46,432 nucleotides of DNA, from NCBI GenBank assembly GCA_905215105.1, contig CAJMOI010000002.1, forward strand, positions 1 through 46,432, given 5' to 3'. The notes below the pieces were generated by a model, which searched no databases, had not been told where the DNA came from, and worked only from the letters and a program-made list of their open reading frames with translations. Position numbers and translations under genes: made by a program. Of the stretch, positions 1 to 7,573 are shown one piece after another. This DNA is from an uncultured bacterium (GTDB lineage Bacteria; Bacillota; Clostridia; Oscillospirales; Acutalibacteraceae). The stretch's first letter is position 1; every line of letters starts with the position of its first letter.

Positions 1-118
1 CAATCAGTTTTTCCAGCTCAGCGGCGGTGTAATTCTTATCCGGGTCTTGCTTCAAGATTCGGAGTAAGTCATACGCCATAGCCTTTTGAACGTCCTTGCG
101 TTCGTTTTCAGTAGGCAT
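1..118 (-). CDS. Small hypothetical phage protein, 3' part outside the window
   Basis: The minus-strand reading frame opens with ATG at 118 and runs off the left edge, leaving 39 visible residues that begin MPTENERKDVQKAM. An AGGAGG ribosome site lies 8-10 bases upstream. The visible part is charged and looks helical; I recognise no family. It points against the capsid genes and has its own strong promoter with a palindromic operator (142-170), as expected of a moron or an autoregulated small operon. If the phage is a circle opened at this edge, the ribbon-helix-helix-like gene at 42691-42891 would be the next gene downstream on the same strand. Confidence 0.75.
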   Translation of the reverse strand, partial: MPTENERKDVQKAMAYDLLRILKQDPDKNYTAAELEKLI

Positions 119-141
119 TTACTCGCCTCCTTTCTGATTAT

Positions 142-170
142 AGTATAACATAGGTATATACCTATGTCAA
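142..170 (-). promoter_or_regulatory. Sigma-A promoter with a 20-bp palindromic operator in the spacer
   Basis: On the minus strand TTGACA (165-170) and TATACT (142-147) are separated by exactly 17 bases. The perfect palindrome ACATAGGTATATACCTATGT (148-167) fills the spacer and touches the -35 box. A dimeric repressor bound here would block polymerase. The promoter reads into the gene starting at 118, so autoregulation by that operon is the simplest inference. Confidence 0.8.
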
Positions 171-323
171 GAACTTTTTCAAATATTTTTAGTAAGACCC
201 GCACCTGCGGATTTTATACAACTTCCCTCTTGGCGTGGAGGTTTAACTACGCCCGTTCCCCATATCGGTGTGGGCGCACCGGATTTATAAATCAAAGTCC
301 TTTAGGGAGCGGAAAGGAACAAC

Positions 324-944
324 ATGGATTTTACCAGCATTTTCAACGGAGAGGCTTTGACCCTGGCACAGTTCAACGAAAAGACAAAGGGCATGAAACT
401 GGCGGATTTGTCCACTGGCGAATATGTGGAGAAGGGGAAAGACGATAAGCAAAAGAAAGAGATTGAATCCTTAAAGCAACAGATTGCCGAAAAGGATGAA
501 ACTATCGCCAATCTGGAAAAAGCAAAAGGCGATGCCGATTCCATGCAGAAGGAATTGGACCGTTACAAACAGGCGGAAGCAGACCGGGAAAAAGCAGAAA
601 AGGAGGCACAGATGGACGCCATCCTCACGCAGACCGCAGAGAGCGCCCTGGAGGGTCGGGAGTTTGTCAATGAGTACACACGCTCGCACTTCTTGTCCGA
701 GTTGAAAAAAGCGATTCAAGACCCCGCCAACAAGGGTAAAAAGCCCGCCGATCTGTTTGCCGACATGACAAAGGATGTGGACGGCGTGTTTAAGAACCCC
801 CAGCACGAGCCGTTGAAGATCGCCGGAGTTACCAAAACCGACACCAGCGGCAACATGACCAAAGATCAGATTATGAGCATCAAGGATGCCTCTGAACGTC
901 AGGCCGCGATTGCCGCGCATCTTGATCTATTTGGAAAGGAATAA
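324..944 (+). CDS. Phage scaffolding protein (GP20-like)
   Basis: The 206-residue protein is very rich in Lys, Glu and Gln, with a long predicted coiled coil at about residues 35-100 and a small C-terminal domain ending DLFGKE. This matches the minor structural GP20 / scaffold family, which templates procapsid assembly and is lost before DNA packaging. GGAAAGGA precedes the ATG. It lies 5 bases before the major capsid gene, the usual order. No separate prohead protease is encoded between portal and capsid in the visible sequence, so scaffold release may not need a dedicated protease. Confidence 0.85.
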   Translation: MDFTSIFNGEALTLAQFNEKTKGMKLADLSTGEYVEKGKDDKQKKEIESLKQQIAEKDETIANLEKAKGDADSMQKELDRYKQAEADREKAEKEAQMDAILTQTAESALEGREFVNEYTRSHFLSELKKAIQDPANKGKKPADLFADMTKDVDGVFKNPQHEPLKIAGVTKTDTSGNMTKDQIMSIKDASERQAAIAAHLDLFGKE

Positions 945-949
945 ATAAC

Positions 950-2122
950 ATGGCTGCAAAAGAAAACTTGACAAAAACCGCAGATATTCAATCCACCGCG
1001 CGGGTGATTGACTTTGTAACCCGCTTTGCCCGCAACTGGGAACACCTGCGTGAAATTTTGGGTATTATGCGCCCCATCCGCAAGGAGCCCGGTTCTGTCC
1101 TGAAAAGCAAGACCGCCACTGTGGTTCTTCAGAGCGGCACTGTTGGAGAGGGTGAGGAAATCCCCTATTCCAAAGCGACAGTAACCGAAACCCCTTATGA
1201 GGAGATGACCGTTGAGAAATATGCAAAGGCCGTCTCCATCGAGGCCATCAAGACCTATGGCTATGATGTGGCCGTTGGCATGACGGACGATGCTTTCCTG
1301 TACGAACTGCAAGACAATGTAACCCGTCGTTTCTATACATACCTGAACACCGGAACCCTGACCAGCTCCGAAACCACTTGGCAGCGGGCTTTGGCTATGG
1401 CAAAAGGCCGGGTAATCAACAAGTTCAAGCAGATTCACCGTACAGTCACTAACGTGGTCGGCTTTGCGAACGTTCTGGATTTGTATGATTATCTTGGCGA
1501 CAAGGATATTACGGTTCAGACCGCGTTCGGCTTCCAGTATGTTCAGAACTTCATGGGATTTTCCACGGTGTTCCTGCTGTCTGATGAGGAAATTCAGCGG
1601 GGCCGCGTGATTGCAACCCCCGTTGAGAATATCGTTCTCTATTACGTCGACCCGTCTACCAGTGACTTTGCACGAGCGGGTCTCCAGTACACCACAGACG
1701 GTGAGACGAATTTGATCGGCTTCCATGTGGAGGGCAACTACCACACCGCCGTGTCTGAGAGCTTCGCCATTATGGGTATGACCCTCTTTGCGGAGTACAA
1801 GGATGCTATTGCGGTCATTGACGTGGACGATACTCCCACGCTTGGGACCCTGACCGTCAGCTCCGCCGCTGGAACTGAGCCTGGCACCACAAAGCTGACT
1901 GTGACCCCCGGCAAGGAGTCTACCGGAAACGTCTACAAGTACAAGACGGACCCCACCACAGCGCCCACGGTTGCATATGGCCAAAATGTGCGTACCTGGA
2001 CTAGCTGGGACGGGACTTCTGACATCACCGCCACCACCGGCCACAAGATCACTGTGGTAGAGGCGGACGGCACCTATAAGGCGCAGAACGCCGGGAATGC
2101 CACTGTGACCGCTCAGACCTAA
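950..2122 (+). CDS. Major capsid protein with C-terminal Ig-like domain
   Basis: The 390-residue product follows the scaffold and precedes the connector genes. Its first ~285 residues have the character of an HK97-fold major capsid protein of Clostridia siphophages, with an N-terminal helix region, then beta-rich P- and A-domain-like stretches such as EEIPYSKATVTETPYEEMTV. From about residue 297 the sequence changes to a Thr/Ser/Gly-rich beta segment (TLGTLTVSSAAGTEPG onward), typical of an Ig-like domain displayed on the capsid surface. Such domains are thought to bind carbohydrate or mucus, but that role is inferred here. Confidence 0.88.
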   Translation: MAAKENLTKTADIQSTARVIDFVTRFARNWEHLREILGIMRPIRKEPGSVLKSKTATVVLQSGTVGEGEEIPYSKATVTETPYEEMTVEKYAKAVSIEAIKTYGYDVAVGMTDDAFLYELQDNVTRRFYTYLNTGTLTSSETTWQRALAMAKGRVINKFKQIHRTVTNVVGFANVLDLYDYLGDKDITVQTAFGFQYVQNFMGFSTVFLLSDEEIQRGRVIATPVENIVLYYVDPSTSDFARAGLQYTTDGETNLIGFHVEGNYHTAVSESFAIMGMTLFAEYKDAIAVIDVDDTPTLGTLTVSSAAGTEPGTTKLTVTPGKESTGNVYKYKTDPTTAPTVAYGQNVRTWTSWDGTSDITATTGHKITVVEADGTYKAQNAGNATVTAQT

Positions 2123-2142
2123 TGGAAAGGGGGGAAGGCTTG

Positions 2143-2484
2143 ATGTGCGGTTATATCACCTATGAGCAATACAAAGCCCTGGGGGGAACGGCCAGCGCGT
2201 CGGCCTTCCCCCGGCTGGAATTGCAGGCGCGTAAAAAGCTGGACTACTGGACGCAGGGGCGCATCACAGAGGTAGACGACGACATACGGCTTTGTATGCT
2301 GCTTATCATTGATGCTATGGGGAAAATCAAGAGCGGCTTTGTGAATGTAGCAAGTACCAACAACGATGGCCTGACTGTCAACTATGCCTCTGCCCAAACG
2401 GAAGAGCAGTTGATAGGCTCCGTGTATGAACAGGTTGTTGAAATTCTCCCTGTAGAGTTGATCAGTCTGGAGGTGGGGCTATGA
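2143..2484 (+). CDS. Head-tail connector protein (gp6-like)
   Basis: A 113-residue protein from ATG at 2143, chosen because an AGGGGGGAAGG ribosome site lies just upstream; an ATG at 2122 overlapping the capsid stop has no such site. The start (MCGYITYEQYKALGG), the helical body with LELQARKKLDYWTQGRI, and the position directly after the capsid gene fit the DNA-packaging / head-completion connectors of siphophages. These form a ring below the portal. Confidence 0.7.
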   Translation: MCGYITYEQYKALGGTASASAFPRLELQARKKLDYWTQGRITEVDDDIRLCMLLIIDAMGKIKSGFVNVASTNNDGLTVNYASAQTEEQLIGSVYEQVVEILPVELISLEVGL

Positions 2485-2876
2485 CGCTGCTGTTTCGTGA
2501 GACTGTGACGCTCCTGAACCGTCGAGTGGCGGAGGACGGGGACGGACTGGATGTATGGAAGAAAACCGTTCTGACCGGCTGCGTGTTTGTGAAAACCACT
2601 GTCCGCAGCGTATCAGGTTCCGACGTATCGCTGGGCCAGACAGTAACGGTTCGCATTCCGGAATCCCCTGATTATCATCCGTATCAGGAATGGAAAGGCA
2701 GCATGATAGGATTTACGGCTTCCGTTGGCGACATTGTAGTGCATGGCAAAGTGAAGGAGGCCGTGACGCCGGATAATGTACGGGCGGTAGCAGACAAGTA
2801 CGAGTCTATGACTGTCCGCTCCGTCCGGGACAACACAAGGCTTCCGCTAGGGCACATTCATCTGGAGGGCGTATGA
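2481..2876 (+). CDS. Head closure / minor capsid protein
   Basis: A 131-residue, beta-rich protein whose ATG overlaps the previous stop (ATGA-type coupling). The order connector, this gene, HK97 gp10-like protein, tail terminator is standard, so it probably closes the head and joins it to the neck. It resembles the DUF6751-type proteins found at this place in Clostridia phages; that family name is from memory. Confidence 0.6.
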   Translation: MTLLFRETVTLLNRRVAEDGDGLDVWKKTVLTGCVFVKTTVRSVSGSDVSLGQTVTVRIPESPDYHPYQEWKGSMIGFTASVGDIVVHGKVKEAVTPDNVRAVADKYESMTVRSVRDNTRLPLGHIHLEGV

Positions 2877-3265
2877 GAATTGAAGTTCAGATTTTTGACC
2901 CAAATCGCACGGCCAGAAGAATTTTCTCGGATGATGTTCGCAAATATGCCAACACAAGGCTACATGCATACTGTTCCCCATATGTACCTATGGACAGCGG
3001 TCAATTAGACCAAAATGTAAATATTACAGCAGAGTATGTCCACTACAAATCGCCTTATGCTCATTTCCAGTGGGAAGGTAAGGTGTTTGTGGATGATCGC
3101 GGAAGCACATATGCAAAGCGAAGTACCAGCAAACACGCAACAGGTAGAAAGTTGAGGTACTCAACGGACAAGCACCCTTTGGCAACATCACACTGGGAGC
3201 AGGCTGCTATGGCGGCAAAGAAAGAACAGCTTGCGGCAGATATTGAGGCATATATCAGGAGGTGA
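2873..3265 (+). CDS. Minor capsid / neck protein (gp10-like)
   Basis: A 130-residue basic protein containing PYVPMDSGQLDQNV, a pattern typical of minor capsid and HK97 gp10-like neck proteins (P-x-D-T/S-G-x-L). The start overlaps the preceding stop by four bases. It is followed by the tail terminator candidate. Its role in head-tail joining rests on this motif plus position. Confidence 0.7.
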   Translation: MRIEVQIFDPNRTARRIFSDDVRKYANTRLHAYCSPYVPMDSGQLDQNVNITAEYVHYKSPYAHFQWEGKVFVDDRGSTYAKRSTSKHATGRKLRYSTDKHPLATSHWEQAAMAAKKEQLAADIEAYIRR

Positions 3266-3269
3266 CTTC

Positions 3270-3692
3270 TTGTCGGACAAAAATAAAGAAATTCTAGCGT
3301 TTTTAGAGCAGTGTCCGGCGGTGCAGTCCTTCCTTTTTTTTAATTCTGCGGCAGAGAAGTCCGGAAGGATTAGCGTCCAGACGGTCTACAGCGAGGCTTG
3401 GCTGGAACGCCATATTCGCGGGCACGGCATCAAACAATACGATTTTGCGGTAGTGCAGATGCTTCCGCAGGACGAAGGAACCAGCGAAAACAATGCGATT
3501 CAGGCGCAGTCCGTACAAAACTTTATGGACTGGATTGATGAACAAAACCAAAAGCGAAATTTTCCACAGTTTGAGGGCTGCAAGGTCCTTTCGATTGAAA
3601 ACCTACAAAATATGCCGAACTTGGCGGATGTGAACGAGGCGGGGACCATTGCCCGCTATATGTTCCAGGTTAGGGTTCGGTACTACCTGTAA
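3270..3692 (+). CDS. Minor capsid / tail terminator-like protein
   Basis: A 140-residue product. I start it at TTG 3270, seven bases after AGGAGG, because the longer frame from 3231 lies inside the previous gene. It is an alpha/beta protein with VYSEAWLERHIRGHGIKQYDF. It sits between the gp10-like gene and the tail tube gene, the normal place of the tail terminator that caps the tube and docks to the head. Confidence 0.65.
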   Translation: MSDKNKEILAFLEQCPAVQSFLFFNSAAEKSGRISVQTVYSEAWLERHIRGHGIKQYDFAVVQMLPQDEGTSENNAIQAQSVQNFMDWIDEQNQKRNFPQFEGCKVLSIENLQNMPNLADVNEAGTIARYMFQVRVRYYL

Positions 3693-3704
3693 AGGAGAGA
3701 ACTT

Positions 3705-4205
3705 ATGAAAGTATCTGAATTGATGGCGGGGTATACTCCAAGCCCGGAATTTGCTGGACTTGCTACAAATGACGATTGGGTACTTGCTGTTGGAATTGGA
3801 GAAGAAGTCACAGATGAGAATGACTATACCGTTGTTCAGCAAGGTGTGTCTGGACTGGACCCTCAGTTAAATCCTGTTACGCAGGACAGCCAATATATCA
3901 GAACAGGCCTGTCTACTTCTAAGACTGGCACACAGCGCACTTTTGCGATTACCGGAGACCGTTATATCGGCGATGCTTTTCAGGATTATTGTTTTGGCCT
4001 GGATATTGCGCATGGTGTTGGTCAAAAGGTGGTTGTTCCGTATGTATACTTTTCTATCTTAACTGGAAAAGGTGAGAAGGGCACCGCGTCCATCATCGTG
4101 AACTCTGACGGCGGCGGAAATGCAGGCGAGAACTCTGCAATTTCCATTGATCTGCGCAGCGTTGGAACAGCGCCCACAGCTTACACATATTCTGCGGGGA
4201 TTTAA
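3705..4205 (+). CDS. Major tail tube protein
   Basis: The 166-residue protein is beta-rich, with TSKTGTQRTFAITGDRYIGD and YSILTGKGEKG-like stretches, and ends near the start of two small tail assembly genes. Its size and position immediately before the assembly chaperones and tape measure fit the major tail tube subunit of a siphophage. A strong ribosome site (AAAGGAGAG) is expected for a protein made in many copies. Confidence 0.75.
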   Translation: MKVSELMAGYTPSPEFAGLATNDDWVLAVGIGEEVTDENDYTVVQQGVSGLDPQLNPVTQDSQYIRTGLSTSKTGTQRTFAITGDRYIGDAFQDYCFGLDIAHGVGQKVVVPYVYFSILTGKGEKGTASIIVNSDGGGNAGENSAISIDLRSVGTAPTAYTYSAGI

Positions 4206-4214
4206 GGAGGCTTT

Positions 4215-4577
4215 ATGGGTTACAAGGTTATGATTCTTGGGAAGTCCTATGACTTGCCTGCTCGGACTCTGAACGTTGACGATATGATTCAATCTATTTC
4301 TGAGACGGACCGGCTTTATCAAGCTGATGAAATTACGAGAAGGGAAGCTGTAACGAGGCTGCATGGCTTTGTAGAGGAACTAACGCCTGGCGCACTCCCA
4401 ACATTAGAAGAAGTTGATACTAACGATTTGATGAAAGCCTGCTTGGATATCATCGCCGCATATGATGAGCCGAACAGAAAGGACAGAATGAACGTGCGGC
4501 TGGCAGAAGTTCGCGATCTTATTAAAACGCCTGAGTTTCAAAAGATTTTGTCTGCAGTTCCTTACATGAAGAAATGA
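4215..4577 (+). CDS. Tail assembly chaperone
   Basis: A 120-residue acidic, helical protein just after the tail tube gene and overlapping the Gp15-like gene by ATGA. This pair just before the tape measure is the usual position of the G/GT-type tail assembly chaperones that bind the tape measure. Here the second protein has its own ATG, so a programmed frameshift is not needed to explain it. Confidence 0.65.
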   Translation: MGYKVMILGKSYDLPARTLNVDDMIQSISETDRLYQADEITRREAVTRLHGFVEELTPGALPTLEEVDTNDLMKACLDIIAAYDEPNRKDRMNVRLAEVRDLIKTPEFQKILSAVPYMKK

Positions 4578-5209
4578 GTCTTTACCAGACACCCCCTGAT
4601 TCTATCCTAATCAATGGCGAGAAATATCACATTGATACGGATTTTCGAGTATGGATGGAGTTCCAGGGGATTTTTACCAGCGGGAAAAGTGATACGGAGA
4701 AGGCTGGGCAACTCTATAACTTAATGGAGCGGCTTGGCCTGCCTCCATCAAAGCCAGCGCTTGATTCTATGTTGGAATTTTATTCCGGAGAATCCCATGA
4801 GAATGCGGATGGAAGCAAAAACAGGCCGATAGCTTTTGATTTTGAGCAGGATAGCGAATTTATATATTCGGCTTTTTTAGGAGCATATGGCATTGATCTA
4901 GCTGCTTCCCAAATTCATTGGTGGAAGTTTAAAGCACTGTTCAAATCTCTCCCAAGTGACTGCGAGTTTTGTAGGATTATGGGGTATCGAATTACTCCGA
5001 TAACAGATGTTCCGAAAAACCAAAGACAGTTTTACAGGAATATGAAGACTCGATATGCGTTAAAAAAGCAGCTTGGAAGCGGGTACAGAACAGAGCAGGA
5101 CATGAGGGATTATGTCAAACGAAGATATGAAGAAGCGCAAGCCCGCATGCCCACATTGCGGGGTAGTGGACAGTCGGGTGATGTTAGGTCCAAATGCGAA
5201 AGCGGTTGA
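4574..5209 (+). CDS. Gp15 family tail assembly protein
   Basis: The 211-residue protein starts MSLYQTPPDSILINGEKYH and contains DFRVWMEFQGIF and IHWWKFKALFKSLP, the hallmarks of the bacteriophage Gp15 family. It is encoded directly before the tape measure gene and acts with the preceding chaperone in tail morphogenesis. Its 3' end overlaps a small zinc-ribbon reading frame (5112-5264) in another frame. Confidence 0.8.
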   Translation: MSLYQTPPDSILINGEKYHIDTDFRVWMEFQGIFTSGKSDTEKAGQLYNLMERLGLPPSKPALDSMLEFYSGESHENADGSKNRPIAFDFEQDSEFIYSAFLGAYGIDLAASQIHWWKFKALFKSLPSDCEFCRIMGYRITPITDVPKNQRQFYRNMKTRYALKKQLGSGYRTEQDMRDYVKRRYEEAQARMPTLRGSGQSGDVRSKCESG

Positions 5210-5264
5210 CATCTGGCTAAAATGTAAAATCTGCAAAAAAGAATTTGAGTTGAAAGTGCCGTAG
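5112..5264 (+). CDS. Small zinc-ribbon protein overlapping the Gp15 gene
   Basis: A 50-codon frame starting at ATG 5112 after GAGGGA; an in-frame ATG at 5127 is an alternative start. It carries two CxxC knuckles (ACPHCG and LKCKICKK) and ends KEFELKVP. The layout recalls the tiny Com-like zinc-finger proteins of phages, but I cannot assign a function. The paired cysteines make chance unlikely despite about 98 bases of overlap with the Gp15 gene. Confidence 0.6.
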   Translation: MSNEDMKKRKPACPHCGVVDSRVMLGPNAKAVDIWLKCKICKKEFELKVP

Positions 5265-5290
5265 TGCCATCACCATAGGAGGCGGGATCA

Positions 5291-7177
5291 TTGGCAAATG
5301 ACGGCACTGTAAAAATCGGAACCGATATTGACGAATCTGGCTTTAAAAATGGACTTTCCAAGCTTGGAAAAGTAGCTGGGACGGCCCTAAAAGGAACTGT
5401 CAAAGCTGTTGGCGGAATCGCTACAGCAGCAGCCGGCGCAGTAACAGGTTTGCTTGCGTTAGAGTCAGCAACCGAAGAATATCGTGTTGCACAAGGAAAG
5501 CTGAATACAGCGTTTGAAGCGGCTGGATATAGCACAGAAACCGCCAAGCAAGCGTACACAGAATTTTACAAAATTTTGGGAGATACAGATACCGCAACAG
5601 AAGCATCTCAATTACTCGCAAAATTGGCAACAAATGAGGAAGATGTTTCTACATGGACCAATATTGCAGCGGGTGTATTTGGTACATTTGGTGATTCTTT
5701 GCCCATTGAGGGTCTAATAGAATCTGCGAACGAAACAGCCAAAGTTGGACAAGTTACTGGAGTTCTCGCTGATGCACTTAATTGGGCTGGAATTTCAGAA
5801 GACGAATTTAATGAAAAACTGGCCGCATGTACGACTGAGAGCGAACGCAATCAACTTATTATGGACACGCTTTCCGGTACTTATAATGAAGCCAGCGAAG
5901 CCTTTTACCGCAACAACGAGGAACTTATCCGGGCACGCGAAAACCAGGCACTGTTAGATGAAACACTTGCGAAGCTTGGAGATACTATTTCCAAAGTCAA
6001 AAATAATTTGCTCTCTGAGTTTCTTCCAGCTATTACATCCGTAGTTGCAGCATTTGATGATTTAATAAACGGCGTTGAAGGTGCTGACGAAGCATTTTCT
6101 AATGCAATCAGTGATATGGTTACATCACTGGTTGAGAGACTTCCAGAATTTTTGTCATTTGGTGTGGACGTGTTACAAGCTATTTTGCAAGGGATCATTA
6201 CGAATCTTCCAACCTTGTTAGATGGCCTTGTTCAGGTTGTTACGGAAATTGGGGCAGCTTTGGTAGAACTGGCTCCTATGCTACTCGATGCTGGAATAGA
6301 AATTCTAAAATATATTGGAAACGGTATAGAAGAAGGGCTTCCAGCACTTGCTGAAAAACTTCCTGAGATCATTGACTCCATTACTACGTACATATCTGAT
6401 AACTTGCCAGCGATTTTAGATGCGGGCGTCTCCATTCTAGAAAGCATATTGAATGGAATTGTTCAAGCGATTCCGCTTTTAATGGAAGGTCTTCCGGAAA
6501 TTATTACTAGCATTATTTCTTTTATTGCAGAAAATCTTCCGGAAATTATTGGAGCTGGCGTAGAAATTGTCATTTCTCTTATTTATGGAATTATCAGTGC
6601 AATTCCGAGCATTGTACTTGCGATACCAGAGGTCATAGACGCGATTATCGACGGATTTTCTCAATTGCCAGGTATGTTGTTTGATATCGGTGTAAATATC
6701 ATTCAAGGTCTTATTGATGGCGTGGCATCCATGTTTGATAATGTCGTAAATGCGGTTGAAAGTATAATTGATGCTATTTTTGGAACGGCAGAAAAAACGG
6801 CTGAGGTACATTCTCCGTCCAAAAGAGGATATAGATTGGGCGCAAACATTGATCAGGGAGTTGCAAACGGCCTTGAAGATAATGCGAAATCTATTGAAGC
6901 TGCCGTAGCTAATCTGGACGTCATGCGGCAGCTTGAAAAAGCCATACCGGATGTTGAAAGAACCATATCATTTACAAATGCTGGCATGGTTCCTGGAGGT
7001 GTTGCCAGAGCTTATAGCCAAACAGAGAGCAGACAGGCCCAGAATCGTGGAAGAGATAGTGGCGGTACATTGCGGGAGAGACTAGAGATCAGCTTTTATC
7101 CCCGCGAAGCAGCAATGTTCCTGAGACCTTATTGGCAGGCAGAAAATAGCCGAGCTGGTACTGATCTGGTGGACTGA
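5291..7177 (+). CDS. Tail tape measure protein
   Basis: This 628-residue protein, starting at TTG after AGGAGG, has an Ala/Gly-rich N terminus (residues ~20-60) and an N-terminal domain with many short helices. A long middle part repeats amphipathic helix pairs of the type LPEIIxxIISFIAENLPEII (about residues 270-500). The C-terminal domain contains EVHSPSKRGYRLG, a sequence seen near the end of many tape measures. By the usual ~0.15 nm per residue it predicts a tail of about 90-100 nm. The size and non-contractile context fit a siphovirus. Confidence 0.93.
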   Translation: MANDGTVKIGTDIDESGFKNGLSKLGKVAGTALKGTVKAVGGIATAAAGAVTGLLALESATEEYRVAQGKLNTAFEAAGYSTETAKQAYTEFYKILGDTDTATEASQLLAKLATNEEDVSTWTNIAAGVFGTFGDSLPIEGLIESANETAKVGQVTGVLADALNWAGISEDEFNEKLAACTTESERNQLIMDTLSGTYNEASEAFYRNNEELIRARENQALLDETLAKLGDTISKVKNNLLSEFLPAITSVVAAFDDLINGVEGADEAFSNAISDMVTSLVERLPEFLSFGVDVLQAILQGIITNLPTLLDGLVQVVTEIGAALVELAPMLLDAGIEILKYIGNGIEEGLPALAEKLPEIIDSITTYISDNLPAILDAGVSILESILNGIVQAIPLLMEGLPEIITSIISFIAENLPEIIGAGVEIVISLIYGIISAIPSIVLAIPEVIDAIIDGFSQLPGMLFDIGVNIIQGLIDGVASMFDNVVNAVESIIDAIFGTAEKTAEVHSPSKRGYRLGANIDQGVANGLEDNAKSIEAAVANLDVMRQLEKAIPDVERTISFTNAGMVPGGVARAYSQTESRQAQNRGRDSGGTLRERLEISFYPREAAMFLRPYWQAENSRAGTDLVD

Positions 7178-7186
7178 GGTGTTTAG

Positions 7187-7573
7187 ATGGATTACATATT
7201 TACCATAGATGGCGTTGGTTACAATGTGGGCGTTGTGTCAATCCATCGGACGGCAAACATCAAAGATGGTCCCAATGCAGATAATGCCTTGTCTGGAAAG
7301 CGTTGGAGAGATGTACAGGGTACCTTTTATGACTACACGATGGAAGTCTCTGCGGATGGAATGAGCCGTGAAGATTACGACTCCATGTATGAAGTGCTAT
7401 CTGCACCAGTGGATAGCCATGTATTAGTCGCACCATATGGACAAACTACCATATCCTTTACAGCTTATATTGAAGTTGTGGAAGATGATGTTCTCTATAT
7501 GGATGATGGAACGGCGTGGGGCAACTTGACTGTGAATCTTTACGCGCAGGAAGCAAAGAGGAAGCCAACATGA
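7187..7573 (+). CDS. Distal tail-like protein
   Basis: A 128-residue beta-rich protein starting MDYIFTIDGVGYNVGVVSI. It directly follows the tape measure and overlaps the tail-tip gene by ATGA. This is the position of the distal tail (Dit-like) hub that links tube and baseplate. Sequence features alone are weak, so the call is mainly positional. Confidence 0.6.
   Translation: MDYIFTIDGVGYNVGVVSIHRTANIKDGPNADNALSGKRWRDVQGTFYDYTMEVSADGMSREDYDSMYEVLSAPVDSHVLVAPYGQTTISFTAYIEVVEDDVLYMDDGTAWGNLTVNLYAQEAKRKPT

Noticed and set aside
899..2044. A long minus-strand frame opposite the major capsid gene, and similar ones opposite the fibre, endolysin and sigG genes (e.g. 12634-13371, 15662-17062, 42869-43729)
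   Set aside because: They mirror strongly coding, GC-rich genes, lack ribosome sites and domain signatures, and their products are low-complexity.
4215..5209. A lambda-like G/GT programmed frameshift
   Set aside because: The second gene has its own ATG overlapping the first stop and no clear slippery heptamer was seen at the boundary.
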